Origin: CAZFHZ01 sp964519015
GTDB taxonomy: Bacteria > Blakebacterota > Blakebacteria > Blakebacterales > CAYUVJ01
DNA length: 13,257 bases
Assembly (NCBI GenBank): GCA_964519015.1
Contig: CAZFHZ010000090.1
Location: 1-13,257, forward strand
Direction of reading: 5' to 3'
In this document: positions 11,854 to 13,257 of the stretch, in pieces
Position numbering within the stretch: position 1 is the stretch's first letter
Layout: every line of letters starts with the position of its first letter
Notes under the pieces: generated by a model
Told to the model about the DNA's origin: nothing
Seen by the model: only the letters and a program-made list of their open reading frames with translations
Databases searched by the model: none
Made by a program: the position numbers and the translations under genes

Positions 11854-13257
11854 TCACACCTCCCCTGTCAGGTCGAACTCAAGCGAGGCCCCGGAGTCCA
11901 GGGCCTGCCACTCATCTATCACACCGAGGCACACCCGAACGACCTCCGGATCGAACTGCCGCCCCGCTTCTCCCCGGATGATCTCGATCACATGCCCCTG
12001 CTCCCAGGCCGGTCGGTAAGGCCGATCGGAGGTCAGGGCGTCATAGAAATCGGCGACCATCAGTATCCGGGCGAGGAGATCGATCTGCTCACCGCGCAAA
12101 CCGTCCGGATAACCCTGGCCATCGAAGCGCTCGTGATGCTGCAGGACGATGGGCAGCAGGGGGCGGAAGACGGGGATAGGTTCCAGGATACGCGCCCCGA
12201 GGTGGGGATGCCGCTGCATGATGCTCCGTTCCTCATCGGTCAGACGGCCCGCCTTGTCGAGGATCTCGGCCGGTATGCCGATCTTGCCCAGATCGTGGAG
12301 CAGACCGCCGCGGCGGAGGATATCCCGTTGATCCGCATCCAGCCCCATCGCATCGGCGATGTACAGCGCCAGATCAGTGACCCGTTCGGAGTGACCCGAC
12401 GTCCAATGGGACTTGGCGTCGATGGCCCGGGCCAGCGCGACCAGGGTGCCCCAGCTCAGGTTGTCCAGGTCGCGGACCAGGCGGGCGTTGGAGAGCGCCA
12501 CGGCGTACTGGTCGGCCAGCTGGCGGGCCTGGCGGACATCATCCTCCGACAGCCCGTCGTCCGGCCCGCAACCGATGGCCATGATCCCGGCCAGTTGGTC
12601 GTGATGGCGGATAGGGAGCAGCAGGAAGGACACCAGGTCCGGCCGGTCCAGGATTGCCAGGAAGGGGTAGTTCTCCCTCCCTTCCCGTATCCAGAACACT
12701 TCCGGCATACCGGCCAGCCCATCCCATAGCCGCCGGGGGAGGGCCTCCTGTCGCGCAAGCCGATACCCGCCCGACGGCCCTTCCGAGACGTAGATGCGGG
12801 TCTCACCCTCCGGTTCGTCGGCGAAGAGAGCGACCAGTAGCACCTTCCCGGGCACGATGCCGAGCGTCCGCTTGAATACGGTTTCGAGGATCTGCTCCTC
12901 ATCCAGGGTGGAGAGCACTGCCCGGTCGATATCGGCGATGGTGTTGAGGACCCGGAACTGCTGACCCAGCCGGACCGCCATCTGGTTGAAGGATGTTCCC
13001 AGTTCCTCGAACTCGTCGCCGCTCGTGATCCGGACCCGGCTGTCGAAATCACGCTCGGCGATCCGGCGGGTACCCTCCCGGAGTCTCTCCAGGGGAACCA
13101 GGTTGCGGCGGATCTGCCCGATGCTGAGCAGGAGCACGACCCAGAGCGAGACCAGGGCGATGAGCGAGAAGTAGTACATGAAGGAGCCGATGGGGGCCAG
13201 GATCTGCGCCCGGAGTTCCCCCAGGACCAGGTACCAGGGCTCGGCGCCGTACCGTCC
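11854..13257 (-). CDS. Membrane HAMP-GAF-HD-GYP phosphodiesterase, N-terminus beyond the window
   Basis: This encodes a probable cyclic-di-GMP phosphodiesterase anchored in the inner membrane. The frame is open to the right edge without a stop, so 467 residues are visible and the start is missing. Counting from the first visible residue, the domains are: the end of an extracytoplasmic sensor (EPWYLVLGELRAQILAP, 6-22, like the tail of a dCache domain); one membrane helix (about 27-46); HAMP (about 47-100, with PLERLREGTRRIAERDF); a GAF-like sensor (about 105-258); and HD-GYP (about 265-450). The HD pair is in LLHDLGKIGIP (His321, Asp322) and the GYP motif is HHERFDGQGYP, so the catalytic site looks intact. 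The Met at 13179 lies just before the helix and is not the real start. The gene is co-transcribed with the lipoprotein that follows. Confidence 0.92.
   Translation of the reverse strand, partial: GRYGAEPWYLVLGELRAQILAPIGSFMYYFSLIALVSLWVVLLLSIGQIRRNLVPLERLREGTRRIAERDFDSRVRITSGDEFEELGTSFNQMAVRLGQQFRVLNTIADIDRAVLSTLDEEQILETVFKRTLGIVPGKVLLVALFADEPEGETRIYVSEGPSGGYRLARQEALPRRLWDGLAGMPEVFWIREGRENYPFLAILDRPDLVSFLLLPIRHHDQLAGIMAIGCGPDDGLSEDDVRQARQLADQYAVALSNARLVRDLDNLSWGTLVALARAIDAKSHWTSGHSERVTDLALYIADAMGLDADQRDILRRGGLLHDLGKIGIPAEILDKAGRLTDEERSIMQRHPHLGARILEPIPVFRPLLPIVLQHHERFDGQGYPDGLRGEQIDLLARILMVADFYDALTSDRPYRPAWEQGHVIEIIRGEAGRQFDPEVVRVCLGVIDEWQALDSGASLEFDLTGEV

Noticed and set aside
13177..13179. 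ATG as the start of the HD-GYP protein
   Set aside because: The frame continues without a stop for 26 more codons to the window edge, and those residues look like the end of an extracytoplasmic sensor domain.

Overview
The window is GC-rich, densely coding bacterial chromosome with no mobile element, CRISPR array or RNA gene that I can see. Two outer-membrane beta-barrel proteins, a LolA-like periplasmic carrier, a lipoprotein and a Tat-exported enzyme point to a diderm (Gram-negative-type) bacterium. HD-GYP signalling suggests a free-living lifestyle. The phylum cannot be fixed from this sequence alone.

Left part (1-3252): a small outer-membrane beta-barrel protein (+) faces a stand-alone TrpB2-type tryptophan synthase beta chain (-), with a long perfect hairpin between the converging ends. 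Upstream of trpB2, on its strand, lies what looks like a complete ribosome-mediated trp attenuator. It has a sigma70-like promoter, a 28-codon leader peptide with three consecutive Trp codons, an alternative pairing, and an intrinsic terminator with a U-tract about 50 nt before the trpB2 start. A thioredoxin-fold protein (CNHC motif) precedes it on the same strand.

Middle part (3253-9940), all on +: a possible 41-codon small ORF overlaps a geranylgeranyl-reductase-family FAD enzyme. Next comes a tightly overlapping five-gene operon: LolA-like periplasmic protein, two FtsX/LolC-E-type permeases, a LolD-like ATPase, and a 418-residue outer-membrane beta-barrel. Every junction in this operon overlaps by 1 to 8 nt. 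Together these genes could form a trans-envelope route: an ABC engine extracts a lipid or lipoprotein from the inner membrane, the LolA-like protein carries it, and the barrel may receive it at the outer membrane. The substrate is unknown; the neighbouring isoprenoid-type reductase makes a lipid a reasonable guess.

Right part (9960-13257), all on -: a GH109-like NAD-dependent glycosidase with a Tat signal and a lipobox has its own good promoter. Upstream of it are a small lipoprotein and a membrane HAMP-GAF-HD-GYP cyclic-di-GMP phosphodiesterase, one nucleotide apart. The HD-GYP gene runs off the right edge, so its N-terminus is missing.

The signals most worth a second look are the trpL-type attenuator driving a lone trpB2 and the self-contained Lol-like export operon with its own outer-membrane barrel.
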